A stretch of DNA of 64,000 nt, from contig OY978530.1 in NCBI GenBank assembly GCA_963854835.1, forward strand, positions 28,358,695 through 28,422,694. Reading direction: 5' to 3'. This document shows positions 54,541-64,000 of this stretch, one piece after another (position 1 is the first letter of the stretch; each line of letters begins with the position of its first letter). The notes below the pieces were generated by a model. The model had not been told where the DNA came from. It saw only the letters and a list, made by a program, of their open reading frames with translations, and did no database searches. A program made the position numbers and the translations under genes. Source of the stretch: Megamerina dolium (Eukaryota > Arthropoda > Insecta > Diptera > Megamerinidae).

Positions 54541-55259
54541 GTGGAGAAACCATAAAACTTTTAGTTGATACAGGAGCCTCTAAAAGCTACATGAAAAATT
54601 CAAAAAAATTAAAAGGCATAAAAAAACTCACAACTCCATTTCTAGTAAAATCCATACATGGCGCGGATAAAATCGATCATAAAACACTCATAAATGTGCT
54701 CGGTAAAACGGAAACTTTCTTCATATTAAAAAATTTACTCTTATTTGACGGAATTTTGGGTTTTAGCCTCATAAAATGCATTAATGGCATAATTGACACG
54801 GGAAAAGATACTATTTACTTTGAGGGAGGGGAAGAAAAGTTAAAATATTTGAACTTAGACTCGGTAAATAAGTTAACAACTGAGACTGTACCTGGTGATT
54901 TTGGTGATAAATTCTATGATGTTATTAATAAAAATGTGGGCGTGTTCGCACACCCGAATGAAGCTTTACCTTTTAATACAAAAATATTGGCTACCATTAG
55001 GACCAAGGACCAAGATCCTATATACTCCAAATACCAGTCCTATCCGGTTTCTATTATTGAATTTGTCAATAAAGAAGTAGAAAAATTGCTGCGTGACGGC
55101 ATTATTAGACCTTCACGGTCACCCTACAACAGCCCGGTCTGGGCCGTCGACAAAAAAGACGTTGACGAACATGGCAGGCCTAATAAGCGTCTAGTGTTTG
55201 ATTTCACGAAATTAAATTCAAAAAACAAATGCACCGAGCATTTTTCAACGGGCCATTGA
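54541..55259 (+). pseudogene. pol: Gypsy C pol: protease and RT fingers
   Basis: The retropepsin active site 'LLVDTGASKSY' (about 54565) is followed by the protease body ('ILGFSLIKCINGIIDT') and the RT N-terminus ('FVNKEVEKLLRDGIIRPSRS', 'PYNSPVWAVDKKD', 'RLVFDFTKLNSKN'). At about 55225 some 80 residues are deleted, including the first catalytic Asp motif of the RT; the frame then ends at 55259. Confidence 0.9.
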
Positions 55260-56055
55260 TGACGTCTTGCGTGAGGAGATCGGGAAATCTTGTCACGTCT
55301 ATATCGACGATATCATAATATTATCTGACTCTGAGCAGAGACATGTCGATGATATTGATAGAATATTAAAAAAATTATACGATGCTAATATATCCCTTGA
55401 AAAGACAAAATTTTTCAAGACTTCGGTCGAATACCTAGGCTTTGTCGTCTCTACTGAGGGCATCAAAACCTGCCCAAGCAAAATCGAAACAATCGTTAAC
55501 TATGTAGTGCCCTCGGCGTTAAGAGGACTCAGATCCTTCCTGGGTCTCGCAGGGTATTACAGGCGATTCGTCAAAGACTATGCGGCTATAGCAAAGCCAC
55601 TGACCAAATTTTTACGTGGTGAGAATGGTCACATAGGCACCAGGCAATCTAAACTGGTAAAAATATCTCTCGACGATGAAGCTTTGGCCGCATTTGACAA
55701 ATTGAAAAGACTTCTTGCTTCTGAAGATGTACTTCTTTTGTACCCAAATTTCAGTAAACCATTTGACCTCACGACGGACGCATCTTCTCACGCTATCGGA
55801 GCTGTCCTTTGTCAGAACGGACGCCCAATAACGATGATTTCGAGGACCCTATCTCCCACAGAGGAGAACTATGCAACAAATGAGCGTGAGCTCTTGGCTA
55901 TTGTGTGGGCATTGAAGCATCTCAGGCACTATTTTTACGGTGTCAATAACATTAATATCTTCACAGACCAAACTCAAAAATTAAGCGATGGAGGGCGTTT
56001 ATTGAAGAGTACTCGCCTACTTTCTTTTATAAACCGGGTAAAGATAATGTGGTAG
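55227..56055 (+). pseudogene. pol: Gypsy C pol: RT palm/thumb and RNase H
   Basis: Starts with 'NAPSIFQRAIDDVLREEIGK', then the RT box 'CHVYIDDIIIL', 'VEYLGFVVSTEGIKTCPSKI', 'LRSFLGLAGYYRRFVKDYA', then RNase H: 'FDLTTDASSHAIGAVLCQNG' and 'ENYATNERELLAIVWALKHL'. The later RNase H part ('FTDQ...') is hit by a small deletion and a frameshift; the end motif 'NVVADALSRQ' is in the next frame (56049 on). An RT with YIDD but no first Asp cannot work. Confidence 0.9.
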
Positions 56056-56660
56056 CTGACGCATTGTCGAGACAGTTTATTAATGTAATTACGGACTCCA
56101 CGTCTACATGTTCACTACAGGCCTGTGGAAGTGAAATGTCGCTTACCGAAATAATTCCCCTGGTAGAAAACCCAATTAATTGTTTTAAAAACCAAATTTT
56201 TATCTCACACGCCGCCGAATCGAGGATCGAAACAAAAATCCTTTTCAGAGACCGTATCAGACACACAATAGTTTATAAAGAAATTGACGACCTTTTGCAG
56301 AAATTGAAGGATGCAATCAATCCTCAAATAGTTAACGCAATTTACTGCGATTTGCATACATTGGCACAAATACAGCATATTCTTGTCAGTCAAGTTTCGT
56401 TATACAAACAAATTTGTAACGGACGTCTTCAATCAAGACGACCAGATGGAAATTCTAGTCAATGAGCATAACAGAGCACACCGGTCAACGTCAGAAAACG
56501 TGAAACAGGTTCTTGATGACTATTTTTTTCCGGACATTCATAAGAGACTATAGGCAATAACTTCACAATGTAAAATATGCCGAGAAGGGAAATACGAAAG
56601 ACACCCAAAAAAGCAGCAAATTGGAGAGACTCCAATACCCTCTTTCCAGGTGAAATTTTT
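56049..56660 (+). pseudogene. pol: Gypsy C pol: connector and integrase zinc finger
   Basis: The frame 56049-56465 covers 'ADALSRQ' and the spacer with 'PINCFKNQIFISHAAES'. After a shift come 'NEHNRAHRSTSENVKQV' and 'CKICREGKYERHP', the H-H-C-C zinc finger of integrase, with one stop. The catalytic core that should follow is deleted near 56660. Confidence 0.85.
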
Positions 56661-57226
56661 TTAAAGACACTAAAATAATAATATGCGACAATGAAAAATC
56701 ATTGACCTCGCAAACTGTACAATCCTTCGTATAAAATATTTTTGGATCTGACATGCACATAACCCCACCGATGCATAGTACCACCAATGGGCAAGTGGAA
56801 CGTTTCCATAATACCCTCACAGAAATTGCCAGATGCCTTAGGTTAGAAAACTTAACGGATGATTCTACAGACTTGATCCTTATGGCAACTGCAAAGTATA
56901 ATAGGTCCATCCATTCAACAATAGGGGCTAGGCCAATCGATATCATAAAATTAACGCCAGAGAACGTTAGAAAGGAAATCAGGAACAAAATCACTGCAAA
57001 ACAAAAGACTGATCTAGCTTATAACAATAAAAAATCAACCATTAAGACTTATACACCTGGGGAGAAAGTTTATATTAAAGTTAACAAACGTTTGGGAAAC
57101 AAATACAGTAAAATTTATGTCGAAAAAATTATACAGCAGGATCTGGGATCCACTGTAAAAATTGACAATAAAATAGTACACAAAGATAATATTCGTTTCC
57201 TCTTTACAGAGTCCTGTCATTCCTAA
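56661..57226 (+). pseudogene. pol: Gypsy C pol: integrase core end and C-terminus
   Basis: Resumes with 'IIICDNEKSLTS' (second Asp), a stop, then the open frame 56753-57226 with 'MHSTTNGQVERFHNTL' (catalytic Glu) and the integrase C-terminal part ending 'YTPGEKVYIKVNKRLGNKY'. The first catalytic Asp was lost with the deletion. Confidence 0.9.
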
Positions 57227-58348
57227 CCATTTTACCCGCTAACCATGCCACCGTTCTGGATTACACTTCTTCCTTTTATATTCCGGTATCGGACGGAAAT
57301 GTGGCAATCTTTGACGATTACGGAACTTTAGCACATATTTCAAACCTAACAGATTAACAATCTGACTATGGCTCTTAACACATTATTAAATAATACAAAG
57401 ACAACAGATATAGATTCTGGACACCTGTACGACCTACTCAGCGGTAGGAATAGGGCTATAATACGAGAGCTAGACAACATGGTTTTTCCTATTACTTTGG
57501 GAAAGCTACAAATGATCAATTCCGTCTTGTTAGACAATTCGGAAATCGATTTTATTTTAAAATCTAAAATGAATTTTAGTATAAGTGTAAATGAAATAAT
57601 TATCAATTCCAAACTTAAGATCTTACAGAGTGAAGACATACTTACTTTTTTGATTAAGTTCCCTAGAATTAACCAATTTTATGAAAAAAAATTAATATAT
57701 CCAGTGGTTCACCGCAATACAATTTTATTATATGAAACTAATGATGTCGCAAAAAGCGACAATAAATACTTTATGCTTAATAATTGTAAAAGGAAGTCCA
57801 CAATTGCATTTTGCCAGCTGCTCGCCAGTACAGATAACTTTTGCCTCAGCAGCATACTTAACAACTACACCGCTGCATGCAAGACAACTTCTGCAATCTT
57901 CGTGTCACCTGTTTCCGTCATAGATGACGGCATTGTCATCGTCAATGACCAACCTTCTAAAATTTTTTACGACAATGAAACAAAATCTCTTCAGAAAGGC
58001 ACCTTTCTAATCACATTCAAAAACACAATAATTGTAAACTCTACGAAATTTATGAATTCTAGAAGAACTGCTTTCAGAAGTCCTGAGACCCCCATAGCCC
58101 ACTCCGTAAATTTCACGGACCACGTTTCTCTTTTGTCATTGCCATATCTCAACGAATTAAATATTAAAAATGTAGACCACATCTCTCACTTGCACTCTAA
58201 AGTTAAGTGGACCCTATACACCTCTACATCTCTTGCGTTCCTAATTCTGATAACGTGCGCAATATACCTTTTTGGTAAAAGGCGACGGGTAGTAGAGATT
58301 AAAAATGTTCTTCGCAATTTAGATCAGACGAGGACGTCTGAATCTTAA
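57206..58348 (+). pseudogene. env: Gypsy C env, N-terminal half damaged
   Basis: A splice-acceptor-like 'ctttacag' (57204-57211) opens a stretch with a signal-like hydrophobic 'LSFLTILPANHATV' and the N-terminal ectodomain to 'HISNLTD', then a stop. The furin-type cleavage region expected next is missing. From 57368 the frame is open for 326 codons: 'MKLNF.ISVNEI'-like core, many cysteines, and near the C-terminus a membrane anchor 'STSLAFLILITCAIYLF' followed by a basic tail. The missing cleavage site and the broken N-terminus make it non-functional. Confidence 0.85.
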
Positions 58349-58358
58349 AAGGGGGAGT
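58347..58358 (+). other. Gypsy C polypurine tract
   Basis: AAAAGGGGGAGT directly before the 3' LTR start (AGTTAAGG). Confidence 0.88.
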
Positions 58359-58504
58359 AGTTAAGGCACGTTGCCTTTAACGTGAATATTTCCTATTCTA
58401 CATTTTGCGATACCTAAAACTTCAGACGAAACTTAATTCCCTTTTTCCTTTATTTTTAAATTTTCGAGTCTCTTAGTTTTTCCGCTGAAGCTGCATCCCA
58501 CGCG
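58359..58504 (+). repeat. Gypsy C 3' LTR, first 146 bp
   Basis: Matches 51854-51995 with few differences, then breaks off at '..cccacgcg', where errantivirus D starts. The 5' LTR continues 'gcgcttcagctttt' at this point. Confidence 0.92.
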
Positions 58505-58960
58505 AGTTATATCTTTCCTTCGGGAAAAATAAAAGGAATTTTTCAAACCAAAATTTTAATCTGTATTGTTTGAAGGTGGTCTTAAGACTAAATTTTTACA
58601 ATTTCATGTTCATTAATATAAACCCAAATGTAGTGAAAGCAATTCAATCGTATTCGCTGTTTTTCTTTATTCTTTTCTTTATTTACCGACGTCGACATAA
58701 TTTTACTTGATATTGTTGCTACGCCACTTAAAGTGAAGCGATCATGTAATCGCTAAATGTTAAGTGACTGCAGCTATGCTAAGCCATGATACTACGCTGG
58801 TTATACGACACTTTTCATGAGTGTCGTTGTCGCAACGTTTGCCCATGTCATTGGCACTTGTTCTTTTTAGTGCAGCGATGGTTATATGACACTTTTCATA
58901 AGTGTCGGTGACTTTAATTCTTGCATAATATTTTTGGTTGTCATTGGCATTTGTTTAAAT
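58505..58960 (-). repeat. Errantivirus D 3' LTR
   Basis: Between the env stop (58981) and the junction with gypsy C. It holds two copies of a block 'acactt(t)tcat(a/g)agtgtcg' near 58810-58910. The outer end is exact (58505); the inner start could not be fixed because the other LTR is out of the window. Confidence 0.7.
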
Positions 58961-58980
58961 GCAACGATTGTTTATACGAT

Positions 58981-60480
58981 TTAATTATTATTTATGTACT
59001 TGCGAATGATATTGTCGATGTCAGTAATATTGGTGAGGGTTGGTTGAGTATGTGGCAGCACATACGTAACTCCTCCCCCTTTTGATACAGGATTCTCCTG
59101 AATTCTGTTGTTTGATTTTATGCATTTATCCCACAGTATTACGATTGATGTTATTATTATTGCTATTACTACAATTGTTGGTATGCTATAAGTTATAATT
59201 TTGTTATTGTATTTGAGTTCTTCTATTTCTTTTAAATTTTGAATTGTTGTTAATTTTACTTCTTCTATCGTAAGTGTATTATTGAATGTAATATTAGTGA
59301 ATTTTGGTAAGATAATTTTATCTGTGTACATTTTTAAATTGTTTGAAAATTTTTTGTTTGCAATTTCTACTGAACAATTATTGTATTGTATTACAAAATT
59401 TCCATTCAAGGTTTTATTTCCTGTATCACAGTTACTTGTGATTGAATTATTTCTTGCATTTTTTACAATTATTGTGTAGTCGTTAATGTATACAATTTCT
59501 GTGTTTTCGTTTTTTATTAATTGACATGTTTTATTTATTGTGCAATGTTTTGACAAAGTACATTCGTTTATGTATTTATTTTCTCTGTGTGTGTATATTT
59601 TATTATTATATTCAAATTCTTCCTCTATTTCTGCATTTATTTCTTTATCTGGGCTTGGGATGGGTATTATTGTTATAACATGAATAATTTGAAACGTTTT
59701 AGGTACTTTAATTACAAATATTAAATCATTGTTATTTTGAAATATGGCCGTTCTTAAATACATAATTTTGCTTATATTTATTCCGTATTCGTTTATTTCT
59801 TTTTCTGTAAGAATACTTGCATCGCTAATGCCATTTTGTGCTGTTGTCACGTAACTTTGAATATGTTCAATATGATTTTGAATTGTAGTTAACATTAATA
59901 GTTTTTCTAGGTAAATATTTTGTATTAGGACGTCTTTTATTGTTCTTTGAAGCCCATTAATATGATAAAGAATGTCATTTTGATTTTGATTGATTGTATT
60001 TTTTATTAACTGTATTGTACTATCAAAATGGTCGTTAATTTTTATTTGCTGATTTAATTCTGTAATAGAGTTATGTAGGTTTGAATCAACTGTGCTAAGG
60101 TGGTTGGTAATATCTTCTCGGTCTGTATCGTCCATTGTGCCGAAAAGATATTTCCAAGCATTACCTACAAAATTAATTAATCCCCTTTTTTGTCTACTGG
60201 TGGGTGTTATGGTTTTTAGTTTACTTAATAATACTTCTACTTGATTATTTATGTATGCTTTTTGATTTGGATTTAAGGTATTTAAAGTTTCATTCATTGA
60301 TAGTAGTACATTTGTTATTTCATTAATATCTACTTTATGCAAAATTAGATCTGATTCTACTGGGATACTGTAATTCTTATTGTCAATATCAATGTAGCCA
60401 TTAGTTTCGGTTATTTGGTGTGTAATTAGATTACCGTGGATTCGGGGTAATGAGAGTATTATTAGTGTCCATAAAATTAT
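58981..60480 (-). CDS. env: Errantivirus D env, open
   Basis: Retrovirus-like envelope glycoprotein of an insect element. The stop is at 58981. The frame is open upstream past 60342 to about 60480, where a splice-acceptor-like 'aaattacag' is followed by a hydrophobic signal-like stretch ('LWTLIILSLPRIHG'), so translation probably starts in an upstream exon, as in other errantiviruses. A furin-type site (R-Q-K-R) is followed by a Gly/Leu/Phe-rich segment that fits a fusion region. The ectodomain has many Asn-x-Ser/Thr sites and spaced cysteines. Near the C-terminus, 'IPTIVVIAIIITSIVILW' is the membrane anchor, then a cytoplasmic tail of about 50 residues. I see no frame break. Function is unproven. 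Confidence 0.88.
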   Translation of the reverse strand: MILWTLIILSLPRIHGNLITHQITETNGYIDIDNKNYSIPVESDLILHKVDINEITNVLLSMNETLNTLNPNQKAYINNQVEVLLSKLKTITPTSRQKRGLINFVGNAWKYLFGTMDDTDREDITNHLSTVDSNLHNSITELNQQIKINDHFDSTIQLIKNTINQNQNDILYHINGLQRTIKDVLIQNIYLEKLLMLTTIQNHIEHIQSYVTTAQNGISDASILTEKEINEYGINISKIMYLRTAIFQNNNDLIFVIKVPKTFQIIHVITIIPIPSPDKEINAEIEEEFEYNNKIYTHRENKYINECTLSKHCTINKTCQLIKNENTEIVYINDYTIIVKNARNNSITSNCDTGNKTLNGNFVIQYNNCSVEIANKKFSNNLKMYTDKIILPKFTNITFNNTLTIEEVKLTTIQNLKEIEELKYNNKIITYSIPTIVVIAIIITSIVILWDKCIKSNNRIQENPVSKGGGVTYVLPHTQPTLTNITDIDNIIRKYINNN

Positions 60481-60515
60481 CTGTAATTTAGAAATATTAA
60501 TAATATTAGTACCTA

Positions 60516-60915
60516 CTAATAGTTACCGAATTTTGTGGGTCTTTTGATGTTGCTTGTGTGGATTCCTTGTAGAGGCTTTTTCCTAAATTTTGGCTCTTCT
60601 TTATGCCTTAAATTTTTATAATTTTTTATAAATCCCTCCTGTCTTGTTTCTATATAATTTTCCTTTCTCCTATTTGCTTTTGTTATGTTTTCTTCTTTTA
60701 TTTTGCAAAGCCTTTCGTAAATTGTTGAATGACTTACTGAAGAGTTTTGTACTTCGTTTGGAGTACATTTGATTGTGTTATGAAATGTGTTATTGTATAA
60801 CATAATGGCTTTGTTAATTTGTTGTGTTATTGGTAAATATTGTTCTAAATTTAAGGTCCGTATTTTTTCTGTTATTGTGTTATTTAGCCTTTCTACATCA
60901 CTGTTTCCTGTGTGG
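60516..60915 (-). pseudogene. pol: Errantivirus D integrase, C-terminal remnant
   Basis: Starts at the junction with 'HTGNSDVERLNNTI' (the catalytic Glu region), then 'QQINKAIMLYNNTFHNTIKC' and 'TPNEVQNSS' and a basic C-terminus, ending 'RPTKFGNY'. The core with both catalytic Asp residues is missing, and the frame differs from the pol ORF upstream. Confidence 0.88.
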
Positions 60916-60918
60916 CTG

Positions 60919-63365
60919 TTAGGTTAGGCTGTTTGAGCATATGTCACAATTATTTATTACTTTATTTATTTGCTCTCTGAGGTGAGGATTATACAGTTTA
61001 GTTTTTAATTTCTCGAAAGATGCTGTTATACCACAGTGACCACTTTCGTTTTTGTGAAAAAGAGCAATTTGTTTTCTTAGTTCTTCTTCGTTTTCTATGT
61101 CAATCGCCATTTGTGAACATTTGACGAATTTGACGCTGGGATTTGCTGAATACTCTTCTTGGATAATTTTGTAAATTTTATAATATTCGTGATCATTAAG
61201 GTGGGAGTATATGCCTACTTTCCCTTTGTCTATCTCTCTTCTAATGATATTTAGCACATTGTTTTGATCGATATCATTCTTGTCTAAGTAAATTCTCTTG
61301 GAATTAAATATAATTTCAACGGGGTTTTGTTTCTGCTGTACTATGATTATTTGTGTTCTGAATCTATTCACTACGGTGTCTAAAATAGGAATTTCAAACC
61401 CTAAGTTCTCTTTTTGTGAGTGGACAGTTTCTACTTCCACTGACATGCTGTTATTTTCTTCATCGCCTTGAAGAATTTCTATATGAGCATTAATTTCGTC
61501 GCTTTTTATTCTGCTTAAGAAATCGGCAATGTTGTTGGTTTTTCCTTTTATATATTCGAGTGAAAAGTCATATTCTCCTAAACTAACGAGCCATCTCTGC
61601 AATCTTGGACTTATGTCTTTGCCAGTGTATTTTGTCATTAGCCACTTTAGTGGTTGGTGATCACTTTCCAGATCAAATTGTCTGCCAAAAACGTATGGGC
61701 GAAAATATTTAACGGCCCATACTATTGCTAACAACTCCTTTTCGATTGTAGCATAATTTGCTTCATGTTTATTCAATGTTCTTGATGTAAATGCAATGGG
61801 ATGTTCATCTTGAGATAAAACGGCTCCAATTGCAAAGTTACTAGCATCTGTAGTGATTTTGAATTTTTTTGTAAAGTTGGGATAACGCAATATAGGTGAA
61901 TTTGTCACGATATCCTTTAATTCTTCGAATGAAGCTATAAAAGCGAGGTCGTATTCGTTGACTTTTTGGTCCTTTTTTAGGTATTGGGTCATAGGATATG
62001 CGATTTTCGCATAATCTTTTACAAATTTCCTGTAAAAACCCGTCATTCCCAAGAATGATTTTATTTTCTTTGTATTATTTGGTATTTTCAAATTTTTGAT
62101 AATTTCAACTTTGGCGGGATTTGGTTTTACTCCATTTTCTGTGAGAATATGTCCCAAAAATTGCGTTTCTTTCTTCAGAAAGTCGCATTTGTCTACTTGT
62201 ATTTTCAATTTGGCCTTCCTTAGAGCCTGAAAAATTAATTTTAAATTAATTAAATGCTCTTCCAGTGAAGTGCCGAACACTAAGATATCGTCCATGTAAA
62301 CGACGCATATCTTATTTATATATTTGTGAAGAATTTTGTTCATCAGCCTTTGGAAGGTTGATGGGGCATTTTTTAGGCCAAAAGGCATACGAATAAACTC
62401 GTAATGCCCAAACGGTGTTGAAAATGCCGTTTTAGCTCTATCTTCTTTTCTAACTGGAATTTGATGAAACCCCTTGGCCAAGTCCAAAGTTGTAAAGTAT
62501 TGTGCTCTACCCAGTTTGTCTAGTAATGAATTTAAATTCGGGATTGGAAATTTATCATCCACTGTAAATTCATTTAACTTTCTGTAATCAATGACAATTC
62601 TGTATTTCTTTATCCCAGAGTTGTCTAATTTTTTCTCGACAATCCACAATGGACTATTGTAGGGTGAGTTACTTTCTTTTATAATATTTTGCTCTAGCAT
62701 GTCTTTTATTTGTTTTTTTATTTCCTCTTCATGAACTTGAGGATACCTATATATTTTAGTGTATAAAGGCCTGTCATTAGTGGTAACAATTTCATGTTGC
62801 ACTTCATTTGTGCAAGACAACTTATCCCCTTCCTTAAAAAATAAATCCTCGAACTCAGTAAGCATCCTTAAGGTTGCCCGATGTTCATCAGTATTTAAAT
62901 GAGATAAATCGAAATTATTTGTTGCATCACTAGACCTTGTTTGTTGTAAATTATAAATATGTTGAATATATTGAGGATAATTATATTCGTCGAAATAGAA
63001 TTTATTATTTAGAAGTTCAACATATTTTTCTTTATAATCAATTTTTGCCATTAATGGTCGCAAAAAATTTTGCCCTATTATAGCAGAAAAATTTTTGTTT
63101 GGAAAGTTAATAACTTTCCATTGAAGTGTGCCAAGGCATCCAAATTCTTTCGGAAACGGTGTTGTAATAATATAATTAATTTCATTTATGCCGTTAAGTG
63201 TTTTATAAAATAATGGTTTCTTTAGAGTAGTTTCTGGGTATTCCGTTAATACCCCTTTTTTCATTACACTAGTAGAAGAGCCTGTATCGACAAGGCATCT
63301 AATTTTTTGTTTCCCAATTGAAATGTGAATTATGGGTAATGTATCTCGTGAGGCAATGTTAAAAA
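60919..63365 (-). CDS. pol: Errantivirus D pol: protease, RT, RNase H, integrase zinc finger
   Basis: A single open frame of 781 codons from the first Met (63264), extending upstream to include the retropepsin site 'RCLVDTGSSTSVM' (about 63290) in the -1 frame relative to gag. RT motifs are complete: 'YRIVIDYRKLNEFT', 'YFTTLDLAKGFHQIPV' (first Asp), 'FIRMPFGLKNAPSTFQRLMN', 'KICVVYMDDILVFG' (two Asp) and 'GHILTENGVKPNPAK'. RNase H: 'FKITTDASNFAIGAVLSQ', 'YATIEKELLAIVWAVKYF', 'DLESDHQPLKWLM' and 'NIADFLSR'. Integrase keeps its H-H-C-C finger ('FHKNESGHCG', 'NNCDICSNS') and stops right after it. PR, RT and RNase H look intact by motif; integration would need integrase from elsewhere. Confidence 0.93.
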
Positions 63366-64000
63366 ATTTATTTCGTTATCCTTTTCAATTTGGTTCTCCT
63401 GAAAGGTACCTATTTCTATAGGTTCAGGTGCTAGTCTGGTGTTATTAGAGTTAATACTCCTATTGGTGATTCTCGTTTGAGTAGTATTGTTATCTCTACG
63501 ATATTGATTACTTGGGATATAATTGTGCCTAAATTGCTGACTTCGATTGTCATTTCTACTTGCATTAGTATTTTGGGTGTTTGGGTAATTTTGAGTAAAT
63601 GGTATATATTGATTGTGCCTATTGGTATTTGCATTGTGTACAGGTGTGTTATTTTGATTATATGTATTAGTACTTTGTAGTTTTTTGTAATTAGTTTGGT
63701 TTTTTCTATATTTTATATGTATAGCCCTAGGGTCATCTAGTGCTTTAATTTGCGAGTATTTCATTATTATCGCGTTTAATGAACTAACTTGATCTAAGTG
63801 TGATCGCATAGGAATATCAATTTTTTCTATTAGTATATTAACTAAATCCATGTCGACTCTGTCTGGTTTGTATATACTAGGTTTGTTTTCATCGAATAAG
63901 TATATTTGGTTTATTTCGTGTTTAGCTTTTTCGAAATATATAAATAGTTCTCTAAGATTGCTTACGTTTATGTTTCTGCACTTATTGAATACATCGCCGT
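63330..64000 (-). CDS. gag: Errantivirus D gag, C-terminal part
   Basis: Open from the window edge to the stop at 63330. It begins in the capsid C-terminal part ('INVSNLRELFIYFEKAKHEI', 'LVNILIEKIDIPMRSHLDQV'), then a long Asn/Gln/Arg/Thr-rich tail ('NQNNTPVHNANTNRHNQ'...) and the closing 'KDNEINFLTLPHEIHYP'. There is no zinc knuckle, as usual in errantiviruses. It overlaps pol in the -1 frame by about 35 bp, the normal site of frameshifting. The N-terminal half is outside the window. Confidence 0.88.
   Translation of the reverse strand, partial: GDVFNKCRNINVSNLRELFIYFEKAKHEINQIYLFDENKPSIYKPDRVDMDLVNILIEKIDIPMRSHLDQVSSLNAIIMKYSQIKALDDPRAIHIKYRKNQTNYKKLQSTNTYNQNNTPVHNANTNRHNQYIPFTQNYPNTQNTNASRNDNRSQQFRHNYIPSNQYRRDNNTTQTRITNRSINSNNTRLAPEPIEIGTFQENQIEKDNEINFLTLPHEIHYP

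Larger units (their letters stand above)
51854..58504 (+). mobile_element. Gypsy-type errantivirus C, 6.65 kb, internally deleted
   Basis: 5' LTR, Lys-type PBS, gag, pol, env, polypurine tract and the start of the 3' LTR are all present in order. The left end sits in (TA)n, agreeing with the known YRYRYR target taste of gypsy. The 3' LTR is interrupted at 58504 by errantivirus D, so its remainder should lie beyond the window. RT, RNase H, integrase and env each carry a deletion or frame break; gag has a stop and a frameshift. Confidence 0.9.
58505..64000 (-). mobile_element. Errantivirus D, 5.5 kb within the window, runs off the right edge
   Basis: On the minus strand: gag C-terminus, protease/RT/RNase H, integrase remnant, env and 3' LTR. 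Its LTR end (…ATATAACT) abuts the gypsy C LTR at 58504. The 5' LTR, leader and start of gag are outside. It is the least decayed element here: pol is one ORF of over 780 codons and env is open, but the integrase core is deleted. Confidence 0.9.

Overview
The window is non-bacterial, AT-rich DNA from an insect, most likely a higher fly. The clues are a copia element whose primer-binding site resembles the initiator-Met half-tRNA site of Drosophila copia, several gypsy/errantivirus elements with env genes, mariners, a DD41D transposase of the type first described as 'rosa' in a Ceratitis fruit fly, RTE/Jockey/LOA-type LINEs and a tRNA-derived SINE. A tephritid is my best guess, by inference only. 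I find no host protein-coding gene, no rRNA gene and no functional tRNA gene. Essentially all recognisable coding sequence is transposon-derived and nearly all of it is broken.

Layout. 1-1.2 kb: LTR and 3' end of env of errantivirus A (minus). 2.7-3.8: mariner (minus). 4.1-9.05: a SINE carrying a 92-bp minisatellite, split by a Jockey-type LINE (4531-8757, minus) that is itself split by a 1.9-kb dispersed repeat with about 300-bp tandem units. 9.06-9.56: (TA)n and a mariner piece. 9.8-11.35: gag/protease, PBS and LTR end of a CsRn1-like gypsy (minus). 11.35-12.7: Jockey LINE remnant (plus). 12.7-15.9: errantivirus B env/pol/protease (minus). 16.0-17.2: (TA)n, an LTR scrap and degenerate repeats. 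17224-20877: a copia element with both LTRs and a perfect 5-bp target duplication. 21.1-24.1: a second LTR of errantivirus A, split by a DD41D element and a mariner. 24.1-25.75: unassigned retroelement 3' region and LTR 'X'. 26.0-28.05: mariner tail, degenerate repeats, DD41D fragment. 28.6-31.5: RTE-like LINE (plus). 32.0-32.9: gypsy pol scrap (minus). 33.25-34.4: foldback element. 34.5-37.4: LOA-like LINE (minus) with two SINEs in opposite orientations. 38.1-39.3: gypsy RNase H/integrase scrap (plus) with a SINE inside. 40.0-40.65: distant inverted partner of the foldback element. 43.0-43.9: second Jockey remnant. 44.25-47.35 and 50.6-51.7: two RTE copies (minus). 47.5-49.84: second LOA-like LINE. 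49.84-50.56: second LTR X. 51854-58504: gypsy element (plus) inserted in (TA)n. 58505-64000: errantivirus D (minus) inserted into the gypsy 3' LTR and running off the window.

The elements do not form a pathway. They form a layered record: the older SINE, LINEs and gypsy remnants were hit by younger copia, DD41D, mariner and errantivirus insertions, and target-site duplications order several of the events. The best-preserved coding capacity is errantivirus D: PR-RT-RNase H is one long ORF, env is long and open, but the integrase catalytic core is deleted. Three of four errantivirus segments read on the minus strand. A flamenco-like piRNA cluster read from the plus strand is therefore a testable hypothesis, but nothing in the sequence proves it.
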